51,162 nt of DNA from Kiloniellaceae bacterium (GCA_021776055.1 JAJFGP010000178.1:1-51162), one strand, 5' to 3'. Positions 7,407-16,459 are shown, counted from the first letter of the stretch. Program-made: numbers and translations. Notes: generated by a model from the sequence alone, not told the origin.

Positions 7407-8156
7407 ATGTCGAGACGAGAGCCGGTCCGGGAATTTAGCGCCGAGAGGCAGGGCCGCTTGCGTCGCTCCGGGGCCAAAACAGTCAATGGCCAGCCCGACA
7501 TCACCATGGTCGACCTCTTAGCAGCCATTCAAGACGTCAAGGAGGACGTCGCCGAGCTGCGCAGTGAATTAGAAGGGGCGGAGCTGCGCAGTGAATTAGA
7601 AGGGGCGGAGCAGACAGGCCCTGACGGGTCTCGCGAGGGCATGGAGGTCCGTATCGAGATCGCCCAGATGGTTCGCATCATTACCCAGGCCAAGGAAGAG
7701 ATTGCCTCGATCAAACATCCGATGTCCGACGATGACCGGATGCTGTCCGCCGCCAACGAACTTGACGCCATTGTCCTCGCAACTGAAACCGCTACCAACG
7801 ATGTCCTGGCCGCCGCCGAAGCCATTGAGGGCCAGATTCGGACCATTTCCGGCCGCTTTCCCGACGATGAGGATCTGCAGGCGATGACCGAACATGTCGC
7901 CAATGAGATCATCAAGATGTTTGAAGCTTGCAATTTCCAGGACATAACCGGCCAGCGCATGACCAAGGTCGTCAAAACGATCAAGTTCATAGAAGAGCGC
8001 ATTCTGGCCATGATCGACATCTGGGGCCTGGATGCCTTCGCCGAGTTGCCGGTTCCCGAGAGCGAGACGGCGTCCGGCGACAAGGCGCTGATGAACGGGC
8101 CACAGCTAGCCGGCTTGGGAATTTCCCAAGCGGATATCAACGCGTTATTCGACTAA
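7407..8156 (+). CDS. cheZ: CheZ-like protein phosphatase
   Basis: A 249-residue protein of the CheZ family, which dephosphorylates the response regulator CheY-P. The long helical core (about residues 75-195) contains FQDITGQRMTKVVKTI, matching the CheZ active-site pattern in which an Asp and a Gln one helix turn apart (D-I-T-G-Q) contact the phosphoryl group. The C-terminus ends in an acidic amphipathic peptide (SQADINALFD), in the position of the CheY-docking tail. The N-terminal region holds an exact internal repeat, ELRSELEGA twice. The start is ATG 7407 behind GAAAGGGA. No chemotaxis or flagellar genes are nearby, so its partner is encoded elsewhere. Confidence 0.82.
   Translation: MSRREPVREFSAERQGRLRRSGAKTVNGQPDITMVDLLAAIQDVKEDVAELRSELEGAELRSELEGAEQTGPDGSREGMEVRIEIAQMVRIITQAKEEIASIKHPMSDDDRMLSAANELDAIVLATETATNDVLAAAEAIEGQIRTISGRFPDDEDLQAMTEHVANEIIKMFEACNFQDITGQRMTKVVKTIKFIEERILAMIDIWGLDAFAELPVPESETASGDKALMNGPQLAGLGISQADINALFD
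7554..7607 (+). repeat. Perfect 27-base tandem duplication inside cheZ
   Basis: Copies 7554-7580 and 7581-7607 are identical and in frame, adding nine residues (ELRSELEGA) to a predicted coiled-coil or helical N-terminal segment. Perfect identity suggests a recent duplication or an unstable site. Confidence 0.95.
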
Positions 8157-8210
8157 GGGTAGTGCCGCAGGTCGGATTACCCGGGCTGGATTGCCGGGGA
8201 CCGAAATTTT

Positions 8211-8375
8211 TCAGGTAGCGATCGGCCGGCTGTCGGCGTTTCGTGCCGTCGCCTGCTTTCCGTTCTGACCACGACGGGCGATCAGGGCACGGCGCTCAAG
8301 ATGGCAGGTAAGAATAAGACCGGCGATCGCGGCAACGACAGTGCAGAGCCCGGTAACGATGTAAATGAGTTCCAT
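8211..8375 (-). CDS. Small single-pass membrane protein
   Basis: A 54-residue predicted protein with an N-terminal transmembrane helix (LIYIVTGLCTVVAAIAGLILT) and a basic, polar C-tail. ATG 8375 is preferred over the upstream start at 8420 because the helix begins right after it; an AGGAAAGG lies 12 bases upstream, which is long for a ribosome site. It converges on cheZ (54 bases between stops). No family is recognised and the gene is not certain. Confidence 0.45.
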   Translation of the reverse strand: MELIYIVTGLCTVVAAIAGLILTCHLERRALIARRGQNGKQATARNADSRPIAT

Positions 8376-8523
8376 CCTACTACTTGGCCTTTCCTGGCCG
8401 CCCTGTCTCTGCCTGGGCAATTCGGCACTGCGATGGCTAACTATTCATCCAAGCATGCCAGGTCTTAAAATGGGGCTAAGACAGCGCCCATTCTTGACTC
8501 ACGTGTGGCCGTCGGTGATCCGG

Positions 8524-8982
8524 CTACTCGGCAGCGTCTTCTAGGCCGCACGCCCAAACGTTGTATTTATAGAGCCCCTCGATCGCCGCCGTCGGCTTCG
8601 GGACGTGGCTCAGGCCGAAGACGAGGTTGTCTTCGCTTCCCACGATCTGCCCTTCGCCATCCACATAATTGAGATTGTTCCGGTAGTACGACCTCGGGTT
8701 GAATGGAACGATGGTGATGGGTGGTGCGTCCGAGACGATTCGACCACTCGCCCGGTCCAGCAGGTAGAGAGCGACCTCTTGCCCCGGCTGCCAGCCGGCC
8801 GACCCCTTGGTGGCCAGAAGGAGTTCTTCGCTTTTGTAGGTCCGGGTCTGCTTGTCGATCCGGTAGCCCCAGCCACGCCAGCATTCCACGGGCTCGACCG
8901 CACCGGCCCACTCTGCCGGAGCCATTGCCAGGACCAGCGCTAGAAGCAGTAAATGAACAGGCCGAATTCGGACGCAGGCCAC
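8524..8982 (-). CDS. Exported protein of unknown function
   Basis: A 152-residue protein starting at GTG 8982, which has a strong GGAGGA about 9 bases upstream. The signal peptide is PVHLLLLALVLAMAPAEWAGAVE, with cleavage near residue 28. The mature part has two Cys, one near each end (EPVECWRGWG and NVWACGLED), likely a disulphide, and a beta-rich middle (EELLLATKG, EVALYLLDR, ITIVPFNP). No domain is recognised. It lies just downstream of the peptide transporter operon on the same strand (48 bases), so read-through is possible. Confidence 0.6.
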   Translation of the reverse strand: MACVRIRPVHLLLLALVLAMAPAEWAGAVEPVECWRGWGYRIDKQTRTYKSEELLLATKGSAGWQPGQEVALYLLDRASGRIVSDAPPITIVPFNPRSYYRNNLNYVDGEGQIVGSEDNLVFGLSHVPKPTAAIEGLYKYNVWACGLEDAAE

Positions 8983-9030
8983 GGGTGTTCTATTCCTCCG
9001 CCAGCCAGCTATCGGGAATAGACTAGCTGC

Positions 9031-11169
9031 CTACTCCGCCGCCGGCTGATCGGACTTGCTATCGGCCTGCACGATCACCGGATCAACCTTGCGCAGCTCA
9101 TCCATTGGGATGTGGCAGGAAATGATATGCCCCTCCCCGTCTTCTGCAAAGGGCGGCGTCTTGGTCTCGCAGATGTGGCCAATCTTGCGCGGACAACGGG
9201 TATGAAACGGACACCCTTTGGGCGGGTTCATGACGCTCGGCAGATTACCCTCGAGGATAATGCGCTTCTTTACGATCGAGGTATCCGCGATTGGTACTGC
9301 GGATAGAAGGGCCTCGGTATAGGGATGATACGGCGGCGCGAAAACCTCGTCCGTGGTCCCCTGCTCCATGATGCTGCCCAGATACATCACCACCACGCGG
9401 TCCGCCAAATAGCGGACCAGGCTTAGATCATGGCTGATGAACAGCAAGGTCGTGCGGAACTCCCGCTGGATATCCATCAGCAGTCCCGTGACCGCCGCCT
9501 GCACCGAAACATCGAGCGCCGAGACCGGCTCGTCCGCCACCACCATGGCCGGATTGCCGGCAAAGGCCCGCGCAATACCGACACGCTGTTTCTGCCCGCC
9601 GGAAAGCTGGCGCGGCCGACGGCGGGCGAAATCCCGGGGCAGCTTGACCAGATCGAGAAGCTCCATCACCCGATTTTCGATACGGTCCTTGTCTGTCTCG
9701 ACGCCAAATTTCTTGATTACACGAGCAAGCTGCGACCCGACGGAATGACTTGGATTGAGCGTATCGAACGGGTTCTGGAAAACCATTTGCATGGAGCCGA
9801 CTTGCTTAGGCGAGCGTTTCTGCACCGATTGACTCGACACGTCGTCACCATTGAATAGAACCTCACCGTCGGTCGCCGTCTCCAGGCCCATCAGCACCTT
9901 GGCGAACGTCGATTTGCCACATCCCGACTCTCCAACGATCGCCACGGTCTCGCTCTCGTGCGCTACGAAGCTGATGCTCTCGTTCGCTTTCACATAGCGG
10001 ACACGCTTGCCCTTGATCATCGCGGCAATCGAATTGTCATGCAGTTCGTAGTACTTGCGCATATTGGTGATGCTGAGCACCTCATCGCCCATGGGCGTCT
10101 CTTCGCCGGAAACACCCTCTGGCTTGTGCGCATCCCAGTCGATCTCGCTCCAGCGCGCGCAGCGAACCTCATGCCCAGGCCTGCCATCGACCGACGACAT
10201 GGCAAGAGTCGACCCATGCGCCGGAACATCGCAGCGCCCGGCCTGAAAAAAGTCGCAGCGGGGGCCAAAGTAGCAACCGGCTGGGCGCTCGTGCGGCAGC
10301 GGCAACTGGCCCCGGATCGCCACCAGAGGCCGTGCCGTTTTATCAGCGCTCGGCAGGGGGATGGCGTTAAACAAACCCTTGGTATACGGATGACGCATGT
10401 GATCAAAGACCACATCGACCGCGCCTTCCTCGACCACCACTCCCGAATACATCACGTTTACCCGGCCACAGGTCGCCAGGATCAGACCAAGATTATGCGA
10501 AATGTAGATCATCGAGGTGTTGAATTTCTTGGCGATCTCGGCGATTAGCTCCACGATTCCGGCTTCGACGGTGACATCCAGCGCGGTGGTCGGCTCGTCG
10601 AGAAGCAACAGCGATGGGTTGGACAACAGCGCCATGGCGATGACCACGCGCTGCTGCTGACCACCGGAAATCTGGTGCGGATACGAGGACATCACCCGGT
10701 CCGGATCGGGCAGATTCACATCGGCCAGAATCTTCCTGGCGCGTTTCGCCGCCTCTGCCTCGCTCACATGTTCGTGGTAGAGTGGCACTTCCATGAGCTG
10801 GCGGCCAAGCGTCATACTTGGGTTGAGAGACGCCATCGGCTCTTGATAAACCATGGCGATCTCGTTACCGCGGAGTTGCCTGAGCTCCTCTTCACTCAGT
10901 GTCGCCAGGTCGCGGCCTTTATAAATAACCTGCCCGCCGACAATCCCGCCGTTGTTGCCCAGATACTGCATGATCGCCATGGCGACGGTAGATTTGCCAC
11001 ACCCTGACTCGCCCACCAGGCCAACGCTATCGCCCTGATTCAGAGTTAGATTGAAATCGACCACCGCCGGAATCTCACCCGCGCGGGTGAAATACGAAAT
11101 CGAGAGATTCTTACACTCGAGGATCGGCCCGTCGTATTTGTCGTGCCTGCTGCTGCCGTTGCCTGTCAT
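9031..11169 (-). CDS. Fused dipeptide-type ABC transporter ATPase (DppD-DppF)
   Basis: A 712-residue protein made of two ABC ATPases in tandem, equivalent to DppD and DppF/OppD and OppF joined. Each half has Walker A (GESGCGKST), signature (SGGQQQR in the first, SGGQKQR in the second) and Walker B (LLLLDEPTTALD; MVVADEPVSALD). Each also ends in the Cys-rich oligopeptide-transporter tail (CYFGPRCDFFQAGRCD; CPFHTRCPRKIGHIC). Single-chain versions of this pair are common. The start is ATG 11169, 10 bases after the upstream permease stop, with AGGGT 8 bases upstream. It energises the two permeases encoded just before it. Confidence 0.93.
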   Translation of the reverse strand: MTGNGSSRHDKYDGPILECKNLSISYFTRAGEIPAVVDFNLTLNQGDSVGLVGESGCGKSTVAMAIMQYLGNNGGIVGGQVIYKGRDLATLSEEELRQLRGNEIAMVYQEPMASLNPSMTLGRQLMEVPLYHEHVSEAEAAKRARKILADVNLPDPDRVMSSYPHQISGGQQQRVVIAMALLSNPSLLLLDEPTTALDVTVEAGIVELIAEIAKKFNTSMIYISHNLGLILATCGRVNVMYSGVVVEEGAVDVVFDHMRHPYTKGLFNAIPLPSADKTARPLVAIRGQLPLPHERPAGCYFGPRCDFFQAGRCDVPAHGSTLAMSSVDGRPGHEVRCARWSEIDWDAHKPEGVSGEETPMGDEVLSITNMRKYYELHDNSIAAMIKGKRVRYVKANESISFVAHESETVAIVGESGCGKSTFAKVLMGLETATDGEVLFNGDDVSSQSVQKRSPKQVGSMQMVFQNPFDTLNPSHSVGSQLARVIKKFGVETDKDRIENRVMELLDLVKLPRDFARRRPRQLSGGQKQRVGIARAFAGNPAMVVADEPVSALDVSVQAAVTGLLMDIQREFRTTLLFISHDLSLVRYLADRVVVMYLGSIMEQGTTDEVFAPPYHPYTEALLSAVPIADTSIVKKRIILEGNLPSVMNPPKGCPFHTRCPRKIGHICETKTPPFAEDGEGHIISCHIPMDELRKVDPVIVQADSKSDQPAAE

Positions 11170-11179
11170 CGCGCTTACC

Positions 11180-12064
11180 CTAATCCCGTAGTGAAACTTC
11201 GCGCAGACCATCGGCAAGCAGATTAAAGCCGAGAATCAGTGATGAAATTGCGATGACGGGGAAGATCGTCATGTGTGGAAATGACGTCGCCATACTCCGG
11301 GTCTCGTTAATCATGCCGCCCCAGTCGGGATCGGGGGGCGGCAAGCCAAGGCCCAGGAAGCCAAGAACACCGATGGTGATGATCACGTAGCCCAAGCGCA
11401 GACAGGCATCGACGATCAGCGGCCCGCGCGCATTCGGCAGAATCTCGATCATCATGATCCGCCAGGGCGATTCGCCCCGTGTCTCCGCCGCGAAAACGTA
11501 CTCACGGTTGCGCAGATCCAATGCAAGACCGCGAACAATACGGAAAATACCGGGTGCGGACGCGAACGTCACGGCCACAAGAATATTGATCGCGGAGGCG
11601 CCCAAAGTCGCGATGATGATGACGTAGAGCACCAGCACCGGAAACGACAGGATGATGTTGCCAATGAACGAGAGGACATCATCGGTCATGCCGCGCCGAT
11701 ATCCCGCCGCCAATCCCATGGGAATGCCGACCGCATAGGCACAGAATGTGGCCAGCGGCGCGAAGATCAGAACCCGTCGTGAGCCATGGATGATACGCGA
11801 TAGAATATCGCGGCCGATGTGATCCGTCCCCAACCAAAAGACCGCGCCATCCGGGCCTTCCATCCCTGGCAAGGCCATGGGCATGATCGTCGCGTTCGGG
11901 GGGAACGGTGCAATCACGTCGGCAAACACGGCGACAAACACCCAAAATAGGATGAGCGCCAACCCGACCATCCCCACGATGCTTTCGCGGATAAGAGCCA
12001 GGCTCTTGAACATCCGCCACACTGATGATTCGCGACGTGGGATGGAAAGAACTTGCTCAGCCAC
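11180..12064 (-). CDS. ABC transporter permease, DppC type
   Basis: A 294-residue inner-membrane permease of the peptide/nickel (DppC/OppC) family. An N-terminal helix (IVGMVGLALILFWVFVAVFADVIAP) is followed by the periplasmic LGTDHIGRDILSR motif diagnostic of DppC-like subunits. The EAA loop (EYVFAAETRGESPWRIMMIEILPN) contacts the ATPase. The start is GTG 12064 with GAGGGGGA 7 bases upstream, 13 bases after the DppB-type gene. Substrate cannot be told from the permease; peptides or other small solutes are typical. Confidence 0.92.
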   Translation of the reverse strand: MAEQVLSIPRRESSVWRMFKSLALIRESIVGMVGLALILFWVFVAVFADVIAPFPPNATIMPMALPGMEGPDGAVFWLGTDHIGRDILSRIIHGSRRVLIFAPLATFCAYAVGIPMGLAAGYRRGMTDDVLSFIGNIILSFPVLVLYVIIIATLGASAINILVAVTFASAPGIFRIVRGLALDLRNREYVFAAETRGESPWRIMMIEILPNARGPLIVDACLRLGYVIITIGVLGFLGLGLPPPDPDWGGMINETRSMATSFPHMTIFPVIAISSLILGFNLLADGLREVSLRD

Positions 12065-12077
12065 TGCGCAATCCCCC

Positions 12078-13010
12078 TCAGGCGAACCGGATACGTGGGT
12101 TCAGATAGGTATATCCAATATCGGCTATCATCTGCGTAATCACCGCGACGAAGACGGCAACCATGGCGCAGGCCTCGATCATGAAGAGATCCTGGTTCAG
12201 CGATGCCTCCAGCAGCAGCGCGCCGAAGCCCTTATAGGCAAAGGCGAACTCCACCACGATGACACCCGACAGCAACCAGTTGATCTGCAGCATGATAACG
12301 GTGAACGGCGCGATTAAGGCGTTGCGCAACGCATGCTTCATAATCACCGTTTTGTAAGGCAATCCTTTGAGCACGGCCGTGCGGATATAATGTGTGGTCA
12401 TGACCTCGGCCATCGATGCCCGGGTCATACGGGTCACATAGCCGAAATCGTATAGGATGAGCACCATCGCCGGCAGAATCAACTGCACGACGCTGAAGCC
12501 GTCGCTCATGCTGCTGGTGCCCGGAAGGATGTCCAGATAGAAGACAAAGATCGTCGAGAGAAACACGGCGCTGGCGAATTCCGGGATCGATGTGGTCACG
12601 ATCGAGCCGACCGAAATTACCCGGTCCAGCGTCGAGCCTTCGCGCATACCGGCCAGCACGCCAAGAATTAGGGACAGCGGAATAACCACCGCCATGGCTG
12701 CTAGCCCCAAGATTCCGGTGCTCGCCAGCCGCGGCCATAAAATTTCGCCGACCGGCACCTTAAAGCGGATCGAATCGCCGAAATCCCCGACGATGAAATT
12801 ACCTAGCCAACTGAAATAGCGAATGTAGATGGGGCGGAAATAACCGTTCGCTTCCAGCCAGAGATTCCGTTGCTCTTCAGAGGTGTAGGGTCCGAGAACC
12901 TTAATCGCAACGCCGGCGGAATTGATCTCAAGCAGCAAGAACAGCAGGATCGAGACGACAACCATCGTCAAAACCATGGTGCCCAGCCGTCTGACAATAA
13001 AGACAAGCAC
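12078..13010 (-). CDS. ABC transporter permease, DppB type
   Basis: A 310-residue permease of the DppB/OppB family, partner of the DppC-type protein. The N-terminal helix (MLVFIVRRLGTMVLTMVVVSILLF is its full extent, shown here only by its first residues MLVFIVRRLGTM) is characteristic, as is the EAA loop around TAVLKGLPYKTVIMKHALRN. Six membrane segments are apparent. The start is GTG 13010 with GGGGGAGGAG upstream. It is separated from the binding-protein gene by 111 bases holding a strong hairpin, so its expression is probably lower than that of the binding protein. Confidence 0.92.
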   Translation of the reverse strand: MLVFIVRRLGTMVLTMVVVSILLFLLLEINSAGVAIKVLGPYTSEEQRNLWLEANGYFRPIYIRYFSWLGNFIVGDFGDSIRFKVPVGEILWPRLASTGILGLAAMAVVIPLSLILGVLAGMREGSTLDRVISVGSIVTTSIPEFASAVFLSTIFVFYLDILPGTSSMSDGFSVVQLILPAMVLILYDFGYVTRMTRASMAEVMTTHYIRTAVLKGLPYKTVIMKHALRNALIAPFTVIMLQINWLLSGVIVVEFAFAYKGFGALLLEASLNQDLFMIEACAMVAVFVAVITQMIADIGYTYLNPRIRFA

Positions 13011-13071
13011 GGACTGACTCTCCTCCCCCTACCGGCTTGCGGTCTTAAGTGCCGCTATTGCCGGTGTACCA

Positions 13072-13099
13072 CCGCGGGGGCCGGCATCGGCCCCCGCGG
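13072..13099 (-). promoter_or_regulatory. 12-base-pair hairpin between binding-protein and permease genes
   Basis: Arms 13072-13083 and 13088-13099 are perfect complements (12 GC-rich pairs) around a 4-base GCAT loop. On the transcribed strand it is not followed by a T-run, so it is more likely an mRNA-stabilising or processing element, or a partial terminator, than a full terminator. It follows the binding-protein stop by 22 bases. Confidence 0.8.
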
Positions 13100-13121
13100 C
13101 CCACTACACAGTAACGAGAAC

Positions 13122-14837
13122 TTAAGCTAACCACACCTTGTTGAACTGATCGTAGTTCGTCGGATGCTTGGTGAAGCCCTTAACCCGCTTGTTGGTCGCC
13201 GTGAATATGGCGCGCCACAATGGCTGCGCGATAATCGCGTCGTCCTGCAGGATCTTCTCCACCTTGGCCATGGCCTTGCGCCGCTCCTCGACATCGAGAA
13301 GAGCACTGGCCACATCCAAAGCCTTGTCAAACTCCGGATTGGCATAGGCGGACTCGTTCCACGGCACACCGGACCGATAGGCCAAGTTAAGAACCATCAC
13401 GCCAAGCGGGCGATGGGTCCAGCCGGTGAAGCTAAAGGGCGCCTTATCCCAGACCTCCCAATATTGGGCGGAGGGCATCTTGTTAAGCTCCAGGTTGATA
13501 CCTGACGGCGCCAACTGCTGCTTCAGCGCCTGCATGGTATCTGTTTCCCAAGCGCCCGTGGCGTTACCCACGTTGACCGAGAGGGTCACACCATTGCTGT
13601 ATCCGGCGTCATTCAACAACTTCTTGGCCAGATCATAGTCCTGTTTGAGCGCCGGTAGCTTGGCGTATTCCGGATGGATCTGCGCCACATGGTGGTTCTC
13701 GCCCGGGGCGCCCTTGCCACGGTGCGCCAGGTCCAGAAGTTTCTGGTGATCCATGCAGGCCATCATCGCCCGCCGCAGATTGATATTGTCAAACGGCGCC
13801 TGGGTGCGCTGCATGCGCGCCACGCCCGTCTGGGCGGTAACCGCCTGATGCAACACCGCGTGCGGCAGCCGCTCGACCACGTCGATCTGGGTCACGTCGA
13901 CCTCGAACAACGCATCGACCTGCTTGGACGCCAGAGCGGCTAGCCAAGCTGAACGGTCCTCGCCGTGATCGATATAGCGGATTTCGTCCAGGTATGGCGC
14001 ATCGCCCCAATACTTCTCGGGCCGACGCTTCAAGGTCGCCTTCTCGCCAACCTGGAACTCGCTCAACATGTAGGGACCGGTACCGACCGGGTTCTTCGAT
14101 ATATCGCCACCTTCCTCGTCAAAGCGGCGATGCACGATGGCCGTCGGGTAGTTGTAAAGATTCTCCGGAATGGCCAGGAGGGCCGAGTTCAGGTTCAAAC
14201 GCACCGTATGCTCATCGATTTTCTCGACCGCGCCCTCGGTCATGCGCTTGCCCATGACGGCGTTGCCCTTGTCGTCCTTCTTGCCCGTATCGACCTCGTC
14301 CACCATGGAGGCAAACAAACCGACGTTGGAGGATCCGACTTTGGGATCGAGCCAGCGGGTGAAGTTGTGGACCACGTCGTCGGCACCAAAATCGTCGCCG
14401 TTCGACCACTTGACGCCCTTCCGCAAATTCAGCGTCCAGGTCTTCAGATCGTCCGATGCTTCCCAGCCCTCGGCCAAGTACGGCCGCGTGATGTTATCAG
14501 GGCCGGTAAAGGTAAGATATTCAGTCATGTGGCGGGCGACGTTCGACTTCTGTGTCCAGTCGTACGTGGCCGGATCGGTCATCTCCTGGACCTGCATGGA
14601 GACCTTGAGGGAGCCGCCCATCTTCGGAGTCTCCGCCGCCTCAGCTGGCCGCGAGACCATTTCCGTGCCCATGATCTTACCGGCCATGCCGTACGCGGCG
14701 CCTGCCGAAACACCCAGCAAGGTTGCGGTGCGCAAGAATTCGCGCCGATCGACTTTGCCTTCGCGAAGTTGTTCGCAAAGTTCCGGGACGTATGGATGAA
14801 TACGCTTGCCGTTCGCGTCCTTAAGTACCTTCTTCAT
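13122..14837 (-). CDS. Tat-exported peptide/solute-binding protein (SBP_bac_5)
   Basis: A 571-residue periplasmic binding protein of the DppA/OppA type. It has an unusually long leader (about 30 residues) before a twin-arginine signal DRREFLRTATLLGVSAG, so it should leave the cell folded via Tat. The mature part has family landmarks GWEASDDLKTWTLNLRKGVKWS, NPVGTGPYML and the C-terminal QPLWRAIFTATNKRVKGF region. The ATG 14837 start is the only reasonable one before the signal. It is the first gene of the operon with permeases and fused ATPase. The ligand could be a peptide, an opine or another small molecule; sequence alone does not say. Confidence 0.92.
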   Translation of the reverse strand: MKKVLKDANGKRIHPYVPELCEQLREGKVDRREFLRTATLLGVSAGAAYGMAGKIMGTEMVSRPAEAAETPKMGGSLKVSMQVQEMTDPATYDWTQKSNVARHMTEYLTFTGPDNITRPYLAEGWEASDDLKTWTLNLRKGVKWSNGDDFGADDVVHNFTRWLDPKVGSSNVGLFASMVDEVDTGKKDDKGNAVMGKRMTEGAVEKIDEHTVRLNLNSALLAIPENLYNYPTAIVHRRFDEEGGDISKNPVGTGPYMLSEFQVGEKATLKRRPEKYWGDAPYLDEIRYIDHGEDRSAWLAALASKQVDALFEVDVTQIDVVERLPHAVLHQAVTAQTGVARMQRTQAPFDNINLRRAMMACMDHQKLLDLAHRGKGAPGENHHVAQIHPEYAKLPALKQDYDLAKKLLNDAGYSNGVTLSVNVGNATGAWETDTMQALKQQLAPSGINLELNKMPSAQYWEVWDKAPFSFTGWTHRPLGVMVLNLAYRSGVPWNESAYANPEFDKALDVASALLDVEERRKAMAKVEKILQDDAIIAQPLWRAIFTATNKRVKGFTKHPTNYDQFNKVWLA

Positions 14838-15214
14838 TTGCGTCTCCCTGTTGCATTACCGCGTCCATTGTAGCCTTTTATTTGATCGTCGGCTCGGTGC
14901 GTTGCTTCCGGCCAAAAAAAGGCACGACCCGCGGATTCCGGGTTTTCGTCGATTCTTAGGATGAAATATCAAGGCCTTGAGTTTGATCAGCCGGGCGCGA
15001 GACGCCGTCGAATGATCCGACTAAGGCCAGAAATGCCTGACTTGTCTCCCCATGTCATGCCGCGATCCGTTGCTCGGAAACACGTTTGTTTTCTTGTTGG
15101 ACCGCATTAATGCTCTGATACAGCCTAGCAAACTTTACCCAGTGGCGTCACCCGCTAGTTGTGCGCGGGCGACAATGGCTTGGTCAGAAGCGACCCTTTT
15201 CCGCCAAGCAGGTC
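14838..15214. other. Intergenic region upstream of the peptide transporter operon
   Basis: About 377 bases without a convincing gene. It should contain the promoter and leader of the binding-protein gene (minus strand) and the 3' end of the hydrolase-OsmC transcript coming from the other side. Overlapping short frames on the plus strand have no recognisable product. I see no strong terminator. Confidence 0.4.
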
Positions 15215-16459
15215 CTAGTCACCCCCGCTCGCAACCATTTCCGTGCCAATGCTCACCTCGCTGGTCAGCGTCTTATGGACGGGGCATTTATCGGCAATTT
15301 CAAGGAGCTTAGCCCTTTGATCAGCGTCCAGAGCGCCCGTGACAGTTAGCCGGCGCGTGATTCGGTCGACCCGCCCGGCCTTGGTTTCGCACTCGGCACA
15401 GTCCTGTGCATGGATCCTCTCGTGCGCCAGGGACACCGTGACCTGCTCCAGGGGCCATCCCTTGCGATTGGCGAACATACGCAGAGTCATGGCGGTGCAG
15501 GCGCCAAGGCCTGCCAACAGCAGGTCATAGGGGCCCGGACCGCTGTCCAACCCGCCAAAATCCTTCGGTTCGTCCGCGCGCAGCGAATGGCTGCCGGCCG
15601 CAATTCTTTGGGCAAATGGGCCCTCGCCCGTCTCCTGAACGACAACCGTGCCCGGTTTGGCGGTTAGCTTGCTTTCGGCGGCGGCCGCCTGGTTACCGCC
15701 AAGGTATCGCCCGGCCCAGGCCGCCAGCACATCGGCGACATAGGCCGCATCGGCCCGGCGGCTGAGCAAATGATCCGCATCGTCCAGGGAGACGAAGCTT
15801 TTCGGATGCTTGGCGGCGGCAAAAATGTGGCCGGCGTTGTCGACCCCGACTGTGGCGTCTCTTGGCGCGTGAAAAACCAGCAGCGCCTTGCGCAACTGCC
15901 CGATGACCTCATCGAGATTATGTTGTGAAATGTCGTCGAGAAACTGCTTTTGAATGCGGAAGGTTCGCCCAGCCAAAACCACCTCGGCCTCGCCGGTTTG
16001 CTCGATCTCGTCCTTGTGCAGCGCGAAATTGTGCGCCACATGGCCCGGATCGGCGGGCGCCCCGATGGTGGCCACCGCCACCGCCTCCGGCACTTGCGCC
16101 GCGGCGGCCAGAACGGCGGCCCCACCGAGGCTGTGTCCGATCAGCAGCTTCGGCGCCTGCCGCGTCTCCCGCAGATGATCAGCGGCACGGATCAGATCGC
16201 CGACATTGGAGGAGAAGTTCGTATTGGCGAACTCACCCTCGCTGTGGCCCAGCCCGGTGAAGTCGAAGCGCAATACCGCAATCCCTTGCGCCGCCAACCC
16301 ACCGGCGATGCGCGCCGCGGCGAATATATCCTTGGTGCAGGTAAAGCAGTGGGCGAACAGGGCATAGGCCCGCACCTCGCCATCCGGCAGATCGAGGCGT
16401 GCCGCAAGGGTTTCCCCACCCATTCCAGTGAATGTTAGTTTCTCGCTGCTGCCCGCCAT
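15215..16459 (-). CDS. Alpha/beta hydrolase fused to OsmC-family peroxidase
   Basis: A 414-residue two-domain protein. The N-terminal alpha/beta hydrolase (about 1-250) has the nucleophile elbow GHSLGG, an oxyanion-type FAHCFTC segment, and candidate acid and His in APRDATVG and DDADHLL. The C-terminal OsmC/Ohr-like domain (about 270-405) has the peroxidatic Cys in GLGACTAMTLRM and the second Cys in DKCPVHKTL. OsmC enzymes reduce organic hydroperoxides with thiols. This fusion recurs in proteobacteria, suggesting that a lipid or ester hydroperoxide is hydrolysed and reduced by one protein; that is inference. The start is ATG 16459. It is monocistronic and divergent from the cysteine synthase operon. 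Confidence 0.9.
   Translation of the reverse strand: MAGSSEKLTFTGMGGETLAARLDLPDGEVRAYALFAHCFTCTKDIFAAARIAGGLAAQGIAVLRFDFTGLGHSEGEFANTNFSSNVGDLIRAADHLRETRQAPKLLIGHSLGGAAVLAAAAQVPEAVAVATIGAPADPGHVAHNFALHKDEIEQTGEAEVVLAGRTFRIQKQFLDDISQHNLDEVIGQLRKALLVFHAPRDATVGVDNAGHIFAAAKHPKSFVSLDDADHLLSRRADAAYVADVLAAWAGRYLGGNQAAAAESKLTAKPGTVVVQETGEGPFAQRIAAGSHSLRADEPKDFGGLDSGPGPYDLLLAGLGACTAMTLRMFANRKGWPLEQVTVSLAHERIHAQDCAECETKAGRVDRITRRLTVTGALDADQRAKLLEIADKCPVHKTLTSEVSIGTEMVASGGD

Noticed and set aside
13965-14873. Long plus-strand frame of 302 codons
   Set aside because: Antisense to the solute-binding-protein gene, whose Tat signal and family motifs are unmistakable.
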